DNA of 64,000 bases from Roridomyces roridus (Eukaryota; Basidiomycota; Agaricomycetes; Agaricales; Mycenaceae). This document shows positions 1-11,057 of this stretch, in pieces. The stretch lies in assembly GCA_029378245.1 (NCBI GenBank), contig JARKIF010000030.1, positions 434,001 through 498,000 on the forward strand, read 5' to 3'. The position numbers and the translations under genes were made by a program. Within the stretch, counting starts at the first letter, position 1; every line of letters starts with the position of its first letter. A model generated the notes under the pieces. The model was not told where the DNA came from and did not search any database. It saw only the letters and a program-made list of their open reading frames with translations.

Positions 1-580
1 GCTGCCATTTCTGTTACAAGAACAAGAACACCGGGTGCATATGGTCTGAATTGGAAGGCATTTAGACACGTAAATACTTATATTGGGAGGTTACTGAGGA
101 GGAGGTGTGAGTACTTGGAGAGGAAATGTGCTACACAGTTGCATACGGCCATTGAATGGGACAGGTTAGCGGCTACAAGATGCCCTGGTTGCGCTAACCG
201 AATGCACAGGCGGAGCGGGAACGGGAACGGGATACATTGCCGTGATGCTTATAGACGAGAAAATGAGGATTCTCAGTAAAGCAGATCTACATCTCAGGGG
301 GGCTCTTGGGCGGACTGAATACTGAGGGATGAGCCCGATGGAGAGGAAGAGGAGGCCGCTGGAGGCCGGGCTGGAGGAAGACGCACACCGTGGAAAACCG
401 GAACTTCTGAAAGCCAGGGCGGATGAGGCTGTGCCCGATTTCAACAGGTGATGGCAAACCTCGGCCCTCCGCGGCACGATGAATACCAAAGGATCTAACA
501 AACCTGCCAGGCGGCATGTCCGGCGTCGATGGCCGCTAGTACGTCACTAGCTGTCTCGCTTCTGGTGGCGTACATAATGC
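1..580. other. No gene recognised
   Basis: Open frames of 70-110 codons exist on the minus strand, but their composition (rich in Ser, Pro and Arg, no motif, no splice-consistent extension) looks like chance. The left edge of the window could cut the end of a gene, but nothing recognisable is seen. Confidence 0.4.
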
Positions 581-659
581 ATCGCATTCCCATAATGCAA
601 TAAAGGCCTATCTTGGCTGGGCGGCCAAGGTATGCCTTTATTGCAATATGGGATGCGAT
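581..659. repeat. Long imperfect hairpin (MITE-like or small-RNA-precursor-like)
   Basis: The left arm starts ATCGCATTCCCATAATGC and continues into AATAAAGGC. The right arm, read in reverse complement, starts ATCGCATCCCATATTGC and continues into AATAAAGGC. The arms extend inward through CTTGGC/GCCAAG to a loop of about six bases, so roughly 36 bp can pair with a few mismatches and one bulge. No coding frame crosses it. It could be the fold-back core of a MITE or a stem-loop transcript. Confidence 0.75.
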
Positions 660-668
660 AATGGTCGA

Positions 669-684
669 CCGTATTGCAATACGG
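669..684. repeat. Perfect 16-bp palindrome
   Basis: CCGTATTGCAATACGG reads the same on both strands. It lies nine bases after the long hairpin and shares the core TATTGCAAT with that hairpin's right arm, so the two probably belong to one fold-back element. Confidence 0.7.
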
Positions 685-795
685 GAGCAACCACTGGTGT
701 TCAATGCTAGATGCTGTTATGTAGTGCTATAGCATTGCGTTTCTAAATCCAGGGCGCCGGAGCGAAGCGAAGGCACGCCTTGTATGTATGTGTTC

Positions 796-2604
796 TTATA
801 GACGAGCCTTTTCAGTACCCAGAATCTTCTTCTGCGCCATCCGCTCCCTCGCAGCAATGTTGTTGGGGAATGCAGTCGAATTGAAATCAGCGGCAATCAT
901 GGTTAAGAATTGTTGATGGATCTTGGTCGGAATGGGGGCCCACAGGATCAAGCCATCGCCCTTTCTAGCCCATGAGCCGTCCAGTTGGCGTACTGTTGGT
1001 GCTTGGAAACAGCGTGCAGTGCCAAGATGGTCTCCATACGTGTTGAACCGGGCAGAACCAAACCCAAAATGCCACGCGTCTCCATCGGACCTGGAAGTAA
1101 TGGTCGATTCCAAGTCAGATACAACTACGACTACGTGCACATACCTGCCACGACCCATGGCGTTCCAACCGAAGACACCATCCTCCCAGAGTTTAAAAGC
1201 TGTTTGTTCTTCGGCTGCGCGACTCGATACGGGGTCGCAAATGGCATAGAAGCGTTTGGCGTGTTTGTACTGTCTGGCCTCCTTGACGGAATTTTGCATC
1301 GCTGCAGCTACAGCACCGATTGAATGTGCTTCTTCGGTCGAAAGAGTCTTTGTGTACACCAGGAGGACATTGTTGCCAGCTGCGAAGTGTCCGGGAGCGC
1401 GCCAGTCGCCGGGTGTGAGATCGTCGGGGTTCTTAATGCCGCGAGACTGAACACAGGTGGTCACTTATGGATTCCAAAAACGAGAGGGGAGACGCACTGT
1501 AACAGTGGTCATCACGCGAGTGACAGGCGCGTCAAGGCAGCGGTTCATGGTCGTGATGAAATAAGCTCCGAGAGCATCCTGTGGGGTCGGGCCCTTGGCA
1601 GGGTCTCCAGAGTGGGTTGTCCACGAGTCTGCAACGTATCGCAGCTGTTCAAGCTGCTGTGAGCTGAAACATAAATCCACCAAAGTCGTCAATTCCCGCG
1701 CAGCCATATCCATCTCCAGGAATTGTTCTCGGGATGGGACCTCCTTGAGAAAGTTCAGATGACGCGTCACGAACGTATCGGTATCGGGGTTGTCGTTGAT
1801 CTCCGCGGGAGGTTGTGGGGTTAGGTATTTTTCGTATGTCGGTCGGCTTAGGAAGGGTTCCTTGCCTTGATAGTATTGCGACCAGGCACCGAGGAGCTGT
1901 ACAATCAAATCACCGTCCCCTGCAGTTTGAAGCATGAGCGTCCCTCGAGAAATTGGGTGTTGAGACCCACCTAAAATGTGATTGTATGACAACCCAATGG
2001 CAGATTCATTGGTCTTGGAACAGTATGTGACCTTGATATGCAGCATAGGCTCATCCCAATCAGGATCACCCGCACACGAAAGATCGTTGGAAACTGAATC
2101 GATGATCTCGGTCGGCGTGACAGAGAGGTCGGGGTGGAGATCCAGTGGTTTTTCCGTGGTCTGAAAACGGACTGGGATACCCCGCTTGCCGGCATCGAGC
2201 TGTGTAATGGAAATTATTTGACACTGCGGGCATGAAAAACAAAGAACGGTACATACCCACCAATCATCACCTTTGATCCTCAACCTCGCGGCGACATGTG
2301 GGAGGTAGTCCAGTGTCTCGCGAAGCGCCGCAATCAAACGGTCATTGTCGAACTTGCCAGGGACAAAGTGTGACACATCAATCTGGAGATATTCAAGCCT
2401 CAGGCCCAGGAAGCTAAACAGCACCCACAGGACAATTCACCATTCGATCGGTTCCGGCCAAAGGGAGGGGAAACAGGGTGTAGTCTGTATTGCGAGGAAC
2501 AACCCACACTAGAGGTGGGAAAGGGTGATGAGAATTTGTGCAATGGCCCGCAAGTGCGTACCGGTGCCCAGTTGCAGTGGTGCATTACAGTTGTCATCTG
2601 CCAT
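796..2604 (-). CDS. BAHD-type acyltransferase (transferase family), 498 aa, six introns
   Basis: Likely moves an acyl group from acyl-CoA to a hydroxyl or amine of a small molecule in the cytosol. Read with six GT..AG introns (2509-2561, 2383-2428, 2200-2256, 1920-1970, 1447-1497, 1091-1144) the exons sum to 1497 nt, a clean 498-residue protein of normal family length. The fourth intron splits the catalytic motif: splicing out 51 nt gives HILGDG, the family HXXXDG. Near the C-terminus HFGFG stands where the family has DFGWG. The N-terminal part has the usual early pattern, with DRMVNCP joined by splicing to IDVSHF and then LRETLDYLPHVAARL. An in-frame TAA seen in the genomic frame at 1465 lies inside the fifth intron. 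The start at 2604 was chosen because exon 1 then splices in frame and a TATA-like box lies about 40 nt upstream. It is the first of three minus-strand tailoring genes. The substrate is unknown. Confidence 0.88.
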
Positions 2605-2642
2605 GAGTGAGCAGGTGTGGACAAGTGGCAGCATAGTGGGTG

Positions 2643-2652
2643 CCTTTATATG
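2643..2652 (-). promoter_or_regulatory. TATA-like box of the acyltransferase
   Basis: On the minus strand the sequence CATATAAAGG lies about 40 nt before the ATG at 2604, the distance seen before several other genes in this window. Confidence 0.5.
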
Positions 2653-5094
2653 CGGGTCCTAGGCCTTCGTCAGCGTTTTGGAGCGAGTAGACCACCAGGA
2701 AGGCTCATGCCATGAGTCCAAACGACGTCGCTGTCAGCAGTCCCGACTTTAGCCCTGGGTTTCACCAGTTCAAGATGGCTAAGGGTGTGATAGCAAGAGA
2801 TGGCCAAAGGTGCGACAGCGCGGAAATAGTAAACCGAGCCTCCGAGGTGCTACAGTGCCGAGGGTTTGTACTAGTACTTATCCGCCGAAGCCCCAGTACC
2901 CGCCCGTCCAGGATTCCGCAGCCAGGTGCTACGAGGAGGTTTGTTACTCAGATTCCGAGTCTTAAAAATTTATTTTTAAGCTCGGTCTTATCGGCCGTTT
3001 TCCGCCAAAGTGGGGTCCATTTTTTGATTGATGACGTCTTTGACTACTCATTTGCTCTTAGTAATGGCTCGAACACGGATCTCTCTCTGCCGGCCGATGT
3101 GTTACGATCTCCACCGACGGCCTCCGACGGCGAACGGCAACTGTTTGACAGCCGGTGACAGCACGCCTCTTGCTTTGCACCCCCACATACGACCGTTCGA
3201 CATCCGTTCAACGTTGGTTCAACGTTCAACTTTCACCTGGCCCTCCAGTCGAAAACTTGTGCTTTTTGTGTATTGAACCCAGCCCACTGCAGTTTCCATC
3301 ATCTTGGCGCCGCCTTGCCGAGCTGGCCAACTCCACGACATTCTGTACGCAGACCTGGTGCAATTTCAACTTCAATGCAGTGTGGTCGGGACAAATTGAA
3401 CATCTTCCCTCTCCTCCAACTCTCCCTGACTGTCTCCCTGGTCTAAAAGTCCGCATAGCTCAACATCAAGTTATCGCTCGCTGCTCCTATGCACCATACC
3501 CTGAGCCTTCCCGTCTTTGCTCCACACTTCCTCACTAGACAGAGATGAGGTATGTATTTCAATTTTCAAATTTGGCATTCAATGCTGACAGACTCGGATT
3601 GCCATGCACTAGCAATGGCCCCTAAAAGCAGTACACTTCTGGAAGAACCATTTGGTAAAAATTGGTGAACAAGCGGAGCAAGTCTAACGCCAAATTCCAA
3701 TACGGAGCAAGCGCTCCGATGCTCATGCGAGCTTGAGGGAGCGAACTCGAAGGGCCGAGTGATTGTTGTATTAAAGCAATCCGAAAGACCGGAGCACTAG
3801 ATTCGTGGATGGTGAGGAGGGGCCAGCACCGCTGGCGGTGGTCAGAAGAAAGGAATGCAGTGATCCGAAAGCTTCACCAAACACGCTCAGAGATGCCAAT
3901 TTGATGGTTTGAGGCACGAGTGCTCCACAAAACCGAGTTTGTGGATCAGCAACCGTCACCAGGTTGCCTCTTGTCTCGAGCCACCTCACACCTGCCAGCT
4001 GGCATCGTCGCCCTCGGCGGCGCCGTTTCTTTTGCCTACCCTACCCACCCTTTTATAATTTGCATACATGTTAATGTACTTTGCTAACATACAGTAACAT
4101 ACTAACCCTTACTGACAATTCATAGATTAGACCATTATAGCATATACTACTAACTTGACTAACACTTCACTGACCAACATGGGAATAAGCCGGAAGGGTC
4201 CCACCCACCCTTCCGCGCTGAAACCCTGTGTTGCGTCGGGAGCCGAGGCTGCCACTCTGGCTGACAGTGGCTTCGGCATCCTCCCAACCCACTGCTGACT
4301 TTCTGCTTGTTCTCTGCCGCCATGGTGCGAGCACAATCCACAAACCCCGGCGGAGCGCATCACCGATCGCATATGACCGATCAGTCATCAGATGCATCAG
4401 ACAGCTTTTCCCCTTTGCCCAACCTTTACCTTCGTTTGCCAGTGCTTGACCTGACCTTGACTACCCTTGACCACCATCGTACCGCTGCGTTTGTGTTGAG
4501 TCTTCGGCTCCGAATTCGTCGTCCATCTTGATGTTACATAATGTACCCATTATTATGTACCGACCCTCTCGCTCAGGTCATGTGTCCGCCGAGAAGTTCG
4601 GTAAGAGTTCTTGTTCGCTCTCACTCGCATCGCTTTTCTCGCACCTCCGACGCCCCTTTTCGGTCCCATGCGGTCATCTGGGGCATACTGAGACCCCGTC
4701 TCACACCGCTTCCGCCGCATCGCCGCATTTCCATTAAATTCCAACGGTCAACCCTTCGACGACACCACTAGTAACTCCTCATACAAGCCTTTACTTTAGT
4801 TGACTTCATTCTTTTACCATTCAAGACTGTCATATTTCTTTTACCTGCGCATGCCTTGACACCTGCGCCCATACTTGATCAACAGCTGCACCCTTCGCCG
4901 TGTCACCGCCTAACAACCGCCGCTTCCCTGCCGCTTGACCCCGGACAGGGCGAAATATCCTGGCCCATAGAGATGTGTTCAGCTGGGTCCAATTCCTCGT
5001 GTTCTAGAGCTGATGTTGTCGGACCGTTGTACGGAAAACGGCCGTATGGTGAGTATTCCTTTGGCACGTCGTGTTGCAAAGGAACTGACTAGCT
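2653..5094. other. Intergenic, no supported gene
   Basis: Open frames such as 2712-3158 on the plus strand lack motifs and credible exon joints. The stretch at about 4030-4210 is AT-rich with short repeated ACATA and ACTAAC words, and CCCACCC words lie at both ends. Nothing here can be named. Confidence 0.45.
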
Positions 5095-5345
5095 TTGTCC
5101 AGTGACACGCGCAAAATTCGGCCCAGTTGAAACGCGGAGGCAAGCCTAGTGTCGATGATAATCGTCACCACTGCCGCGCGTCATCCTTTTCCGCTTTTTT
5201 GGCTTCTGTAAGTAAAACAACTACGTGCAGTCCCGCGGTATTAGGAACCCCGACAATCTCAAACCCCCGTGACTGGCGCGCTCCCGGACACTTTGCAGCT
5301 AGCAACAATGTCCTTCATGTGTACACACCAACTCAAATCAATGGT
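5095..5345 (+). pseudogene. Relic of the BAHD acyltransferase, inverted
   Basis: This plus-strand stretch matches the coding strand of the acyltransferase gene (about 1345-1550, minus). Its best-preserved part encodes DWRAPGHFAASNNVLHVYT, against DWRAPGHFAAGNNVLLVYT in the intact gene. The match continues upstream through the position of the gene's fifth intron, including a GTGCAG acceptor followed by TCCCGCGG, so the copy arose from genomic DNA and not from mRNA. A one-base insertion before the DWRAP block shifts the frame, and no further exons are found. It is a dead fragment lying in inverted orientation about 2.5 kb from the start of its source. Confidence 0.82.
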
Positions 5346-5750
5346 GGTGGTAGGAGATGGAGGGCAAAGAAACATCTCCAATGTCAATGTACTTGGTTAA
5401 ACAATCCGCGTAGGAAACCCAGGAACATTCTGCCAATGACGGAACAGTGAGTGATACACCGTCTTGCCATTGTTTCGGAACTTCCCACGGGCCACCAAAC
5501 CCATCTTCAGTCCAGTCCCACCGCTTTCTGCAATCACATTTCGAAATGAGTCATTGGGCACATTGGCGCTCCATCTCCGTCGGCAAAGATACGCGGGAAT
5601 TCGCTCACATACACACACATACACATACACTTGTCTCGGGAATTCAATTCTTTGGGTTGCATATACCTGGACTGTACAATCTCCTGCACTTTCATTTAGG
5701 GACCAGCCCGCTGTAATGCAAAGTAAAAGATGGGAAACGGAGCCCATCGT
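5346..5750. other. Unexplained stretch with a CA-rich microsatellite
   Basis: A minus-strand open frame of 116 codons (5397-5747) crosses a CACATA/CACACA run at about 5607-5632. Its lower part has fairly protein-like composition, but I recognise no family. It ends just before the P450 stop codon. Confidence 0.3.
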
Positions 5751-8004
5751 CTACGCCCGAACTTCGGCCTGAATTAACTGTGCCGCCTTGGCCGACCTTG
5801 GTTTAATCGAGCACTTGAACCGCGTCGGCAGGCTGTACGAGACTCATGAGAAGGTCCCAAGGATCTATGGGTCAACACACCTAACAGTGCCCGTAGTCAC
5901 ATCAACATCTATCCCCTCGCCGTCGGGATGCCGCGAAATGTCGAACACAGCGAGGGCCATGACTATCGTGATCCATACGCTTGCCTCCGCCAGAACTCGG
6001 CCTATTATACATATCCTTAGTTCAGTGCTGCGAGACTTGGTATCTGCAGAGAGATGGCGGAGACTTACCAGGACAGATTCGCCGTCCGAATCCAAAAATC
6101 AATTCGCTTGGGTCCAGCTCGGGGTCTTTACCCTCACTGGCAAGGAAGCGTTCGGGATTGAAGAGCATGGGGTTCTTGTAGGTACGTGGGTCGTGAGTCA
6201 TTTTCCTGGACGTATTTGAGCGAACGGTCGAAGCCGAAATGGAGCTGGGTACCAGATATTTGCGAGGACCTTCCCAGGGAATTAGCGCAGCATATTCGAA
6301 ACGGAGTGCATAACGCACTATGCTCCCTTTCGGCAAGAACCATCCGTTATAGACGTCGTCTTCCATGACCCGATGCGGGAGACCTATGTACTCAGCGATC
6401 ATCCCTACGGTCGAGTAATGAATAAGAGGTACCTGTTGGAACCACGGTATGCCACCTATGTACTTCTGAAATCAACGCGTTGGTGTACGGCAAGTCCTTC
6501 TTGTCAGAAAACCCGGGTAATCGGCCATCGCCGACGACCGAATCGATCTCCTTCTGAGCCTTGGCCATAACCTCGGGGTGAAGAGCCATCGCTTTGAAGA
6601 ATGCGTAGATTGATGACACTGTCTAACAGGTTTGTGAGTGGGCTGGATGATAAATAGATGGGGAAAGAATTACTGTATGAGATCCGCCTAAATGTCCAAC
6701 AAGACTCAGTGAGGAGGCCATGAGACGATAGGGTACTTACCAGCATACATAGAAAGAGCGAGCCATTTCGCCTCATATTCGTCTTCCTCCTTGCGCTCAA
6801 GAAGGTAATGGAGTAACGACTGCTCCGCCGTCCCCGCGGCCTCATGGATTCACGTCAGCCTTAAGCCACGGAATGGACACGGCTCATCGACGCACCATTC
6901 GTTTTTTGACCCAATCGAATGGCTCCTGCACCATCCGCTCGAGAGTTCCCTTGTAAACCTTTGCGAGAGCTCGGAAACTTGTCCCTGGAATCCACGAAGG
7001 AAGGTGGCGCACTGGAGAGATTCATCGACTTTAGAGATCAAGCATATGTATGGGGTAAAGTACATACACGCAGGGACGGAATTGACGACAAAGCCACCAG
7101 GCGCGGAGGCTAGAGAGAATTGCGCCATGGCGGTGCTTCCCAGGGAAACGAATGGGTCCTCCCCGTCCTCCTTGACGTCATATCCGTAGCATATGCGCAA
7201 AATTATTGACCCAGAAAATCTTCGACATATTGTACAAGTCCTCATAGGTGTGATTCAAAGAGCACGCACCGGTCTATGTGATGCTGGAGATCCTCCGGCG
7301 TCGACACCACTCGCTTCAAGAACCGATGAGTTTCCGCCTCTTCAAAGGACTGGAAATCCATCATAAGCTGACGATTTCCGAACACAGAGTGGGCCATTCG
7401 GCGGAAGCGGCGAAAACGACCGCCGTAAGGTGTGAGCCCGAGGTTCTGATTCCATCCGACTAGCTCTCCTGCCATTGTCTGGATCGTCGGTGAGAGTGAG
7501 AGATGGTGAGTGGGTGAACGTGAGAGCGAAGAGGTCATCTCACCACGCGGGGTCTGTCGGAACAGATGGCGCTCCTCTTGTCCAGCTTTTCAGACGTCAA
7601 TGAAATGCCTCGGATGCCATTCAGAGTGTTGTTGATGCTCACCAGCTCGACGGCAACGTTCATCGAATTGAGTATCGTAATTTGCTGGCCCATGACATTT
7701 ATGGAGGTGATATCACCTAAGTCGTATCAGCTACCGAGACGAGCTGCGTAGAGACAGAAGGCAACCGACCGTAAGTATCTCCCCATTCAGCAAACTTGAT
7801 CCACGGCCTAGGAAATATCCTCAGGGCGAATCCACGATGCTGGACGTCAACTCACTTTTCCGACGGCATGTCCAGAAGATTCCCGATAAAAGGCAGACGC
7901 CTAGGACCGGGTGGAGGGGGTGGAGTCCTCCGTCGTGTCACTAGCCTGTAGACGAGTGCCGTTGCGCATAGTGCGAAGGTGAGGTCTGTCCAGGAGAGCG
8001 CCAT
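5751..8004 (-). CDS. Cytochrome P450 monooxygenase (multi-exon, E-class)
   Basis: Predicted ER-anchored haem monooxygenase that hydroxylates a small organic substrate. The N-terminal exon (ATG at 8004) has a hydrophobic anchor, then basic residues and the proline-rich hinge PPPPPGPRRLPFIGNL. The C-helix region carries LTPYGGRFRRFRRMAHSVF. The I-helix, after joining two exons across GT..AG introns, reads YAGGSHTTVSSIYAFF. The K-helix has EVHR (ExxR), followed by the PERF region and the haem loop FGFGRRICPG with its cysteine ligand. The last intron removes 48 nt and gives the typical ending SLPTRFKCSIKPRS, then AAQLIQAEVRA and stop at 5751. One oddity is His in the I-helix where Asp or Glu normally precedes the Thr pair. 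It sits between the acyltransferase and the FAD monooxygenase on the same strand, suggesting a shared pathway. Inner exon borders near 6850-7250 and 7540-7850 are not fully resolved. Confidence 0.9.
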
Positions 8005-8546
8005 GGTGAGGGAATAAGGAGGGGAAGCACGGACGGGGTATGGGCGGCCTATAAGCGTTGGCACACCTTTTCCCTGTGCTTAGTAAAGGCTACTTTGAGA
8101 CACGACCCTACCGAGGGGTTTCGGGGCGGTACTTGTGCGGTGCTATGAAAGAAGAACGAGTCTAGATGCGTTCAACTTCCCAGGACGGACTCTATTAGTA
8201 GTTTCGGATCGCCGGGAGTTGCAAGCTAAGGCGACCGCGCGGGGACGAGCTCGGGCTAGATTAGTGGGATGGCTTACTTCGTCCCCGTGTCGACCGAGTG
8301 ACAAGCTCCGAGTGGAGATACCCTGAGTATTGAGTCCAGAATAGAAAAGGTATGCCATCCGCCACAAGTACGGTCGTGGAACGCGACGATATGAAGCGGC
8401 ATGGTGGTCGGAAGCAAGAAGCGATCGGATCGAATCGAATCTGAATTTGATGCGAATGGCTGATCCGTCGGATTCTTTTGGGGCCGAAGATGTATATCAA
8501 AAATGCAGCCATTTATCTTTCTTGTACTGGCTGTATAGGGCATCGA
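8005..8546. other. Intergenic region upstream of the P450
   Basis: No gene is seen. It should hold the P450 promoter; a weak TATA-like CTTATAGG lies about 50 nt before the P450 ATG on the minus strand. It also holds the 3' flank of the FAD monooxygenase gene. Confidence 0.45.
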
Positions 8547-10993
8547 TCAACTTCGCTTCTTCAACCCCAACTCCTCCGCCTTGATCTGAATCGCCTGGAG
8601 ATGCCAAATTTATCAACCGATCCACCAACCAAACACCGGCACGCACCAAATGTTTGCTGAGGAACCGTGCCTGCACAAATCCGCCCGGTGCAACCCAAAA
8701 TCCCGGTGCCCCAGTCGGCCGGAAGCAGTGCCTGAGTTCACCTCCTTCGTCTAAACCCCAAATTTCGTTGCCAATGAGATTCTGAATTTCATCGCCCATG
8801 ATGGATGTGATGCTCGGCATGATCGGCTTGTAACCGGTCCTGCGTAGGTTTGGAAGTTCAGACTGCGAAAAATGGGAAGAGATTCACACTGAAAACATAC
8901 GCCAGGACGATCACATCTGCGGAAAGCTTCGATCCGTCGGCGAAGACCAGACCTTCCGGTTCAACTCGAGCGACTTCGACGCCTTGTTTGATCTGGATTG
9001 GTGGTTTCAGCGTCGTCGGTGTTGTATTTCCCAGCAATGACCTTGATTTTCCCCTCAGAGATCAACTTGGCATTACCCATATCGAGGACTAGATGGAATA
9101 GATGACTGGTGAGTGCATGTGAAGAACATTCCGAGTCAAACCGTTACTCACTGGTGCCAGAGGCGAGTCGCTAATTTGAAGCACGTGCCGTCAGCGTGAA
9201 TATTTTCAAGACACGGAGTCTCCACTTACATGGAATAGAAACGCAATCGGCGTAACCTCCTCCCCATCGGGCGTGAGCTGCCAAGTCAACTTGAACCCCG
9301 CCTTGCGGAGACCATCCAACAGCTCCCGGTCGTTTTCTTTGAAGCTCGGTAAGGCCCGAGTCGTAAGCTGGATGAGCAGTGCTGGGGACATAGAATTGTT
9401 GACCAAATCCATGTCCTCGACGATCGGGAGTTTGTCACCCGGCGGAGGGGACTTTTCCATGGTGCCGTATGAGAAGACACACGTTGCGCTTCGCTGAACC
9501 ATCGTCACCTAGCAACAAATAAGTCGCGTATGGTCCTAGAAAGGATGGAGCAAGAACTTCAGAAGCACCCTTGACGACGAAATCCTCAGAGACGTCGATG
9601 CCTGCGTTGCACTGAGACTGTCGTGAGCATCCGAGTCGGTGAATATGATATATCTGTTGACTTGCCGCGCCCACAACAACAACACGCTTCCCTTTGAACG
9701 GCGCCGCGCCCTTATGTTGGTCCGAATGGTACATCTTCCCCTTGAACGTATTCATCCCAGGCCACGATGGGACTTTTGGCGCTCCCATTCCTGTCGCGAA
9801 CACGATGTGCTTGGGGTTCAAACGAACCCGATTTCCCGCGCGGTCGACTTCGACGTTCCAGCGCCCGCTGAGCTCGTCGTAGGTGGGAGTGGGGAGAACG
9901 GCGCTCGAGAGCCAGACATTGATCTCTTGTCCGACGGCGTAGGCTTCCAAAAAGTCTGCGATCTTGTCTCTCGGAAGGAATTGAGGATAGGTTTTTCTGG
10001 GGGGTGTCAGTGCTTCTGTGAGAGTTTACGGTTACATGGAAACTTACGGCCATGGCTGGTACAGCACTACCATAATAATGAGGTTGTACATTCAAGGATT
10101 GAGTGAAAAGCATACTGACCGGACATTGGATGGGCTTTCAAATGAAGCGACAGGCCGGGATACCTCGTGAATAGTTCAGTTGGACCCTAGATGCAAAGTC
10201 CTCAACACAACTCACCGGTTCCTCCATACATCGCCAACTCGGGCGGTCTTTTCAACAACCAGCGCTCGAATTCCCATCCTGCAGAACCTCGCCGCACACA
10301 TGAGCCCGGACTGTCCGGCTCCGACTGCATATGAAATCATCAGCGAAGATACAACCGGGATTCAATGTATGGGGCTCACCAATGAGGACGGTGGGGTCAC
10401 TCTCGATCTCGGCCATTTTGCGTGCATGCTCTTCTTCCCAAGTAGTACCACCAAAGTATCCTTCGATGCCCTCTTGGGGCTCCTCGTGGCCATCGAGATC
10501 CTGGATATTGGTCAAGACCGTGAATGCCTTCCACTGCCCTCCCTCTCCATCCGGAAACAACTGAACGAACCCGCGCCCAGTGGCGGGCGGCGAGGTGATA
10601 GCGAAGGTGAAGGCTGCCGAAACGCCTAGGAGCTGAGGATGTCCGGGAACGGGGAATTTGGCGGGCAAAATAGATTTGTCGAGTTCAAAGTTATGCAGCT
10701 GTGCGTGCTCGAAGCGGGATTTACCGCCAGACTCCGAGGACACGGATAAGAATCGGACAATCTGGTCGCGGCCGGCAACACTTTTGAAGTCCCAGGAGAA
10801 GCACATAAGGTCTGGCATGTTTGCTTTGGTTATCATGGTGTAGAGATCCGAATAAAGGTGGCGTACCGCGCAGCCATCCAGTCGGAATAAACTGGCTTGC
10901 AAACGTCTCTACGTCTGAGGCGCTGCTGAGAGCCGTGAGCCACTTTGTCGCAACTTGTGTTGCTTCATTGGAGTTAGTGGGTTCAGAGGTCAT
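8547..10993 (-). CDS. FAD/NADP-dependent monooxygenase with NTF2/SnoaL-like N-terminal domain
   Basis: Likely a class B flavin monooxygenase acting on a small organic molecule. Residues 1 to about 190 form an NTF2/SnoaL-like module (ATKWLTALSSASDVETFASQ, later FSWDFKSVAGRDQIVRFL), as in the fungal family of this type. Removing an intron near 10330 yields the FAD Rossmann motif VLIVGAGQSG, then GIRALVVEK and VGDVWRNRYPGLSLH. The NADP half has KRVVVVGA joined to CNAGIDVSEDF; here the donor appears to be GC, not GT. Then come TMVQRSATCVFS, an inner Rossmann-type stretch and GAPGFWVAPGGFVQARFLSK. The final 52-nt intron restores the family ending HLAIQIKAEELGLK, with the stop at 8547. Start ATG 10993 has a TATA-like box 55 nt upstream. 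It is the third gene of the minus-strand tailoring group. The exact substrate and the exons between about 8850 and 9200 are uncertain. Confidence 0.88.
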
Positions 10994-11047
10994 GCTTTGA
11001 GAGAGTAAGGGAAGAGAAGAGAAGAGACGTGGGATGTCTCCTGGGTT

Positions 11048-11057
11048 TATTTAAATA
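11048..11057 (-). promoter_or_regulatory. TATA-like box of the FAD monooxygenase
   Basis: The self-complementary TATTTAAATA lies 55 nt before the ATG at 10993. Confidence 0.5.

Noticed and set aside
1465..1467. In-frame TAA that would make the acyltransferase a pseudogene
   Set aside because: It lies inside a 51-nt GT..AG intron (1447-1497); removing that intron joins VTS-RGIKNP in frame, and the full model is an exact 498 codons.
2712..3158. 148-codon plus-strand frame as a gene
   Set aside because: There is no motif, no signal peptide and no plausible exon continuation, and the composition is not protein-like.
5397..5747. 116-codon minus-strand frame as a gene
   Set aside because: It runs through a CACATA microsatellite, its upstream end overlaps the P450 stop region, and no family was recognised; it is kept only as an unexplained stretch.
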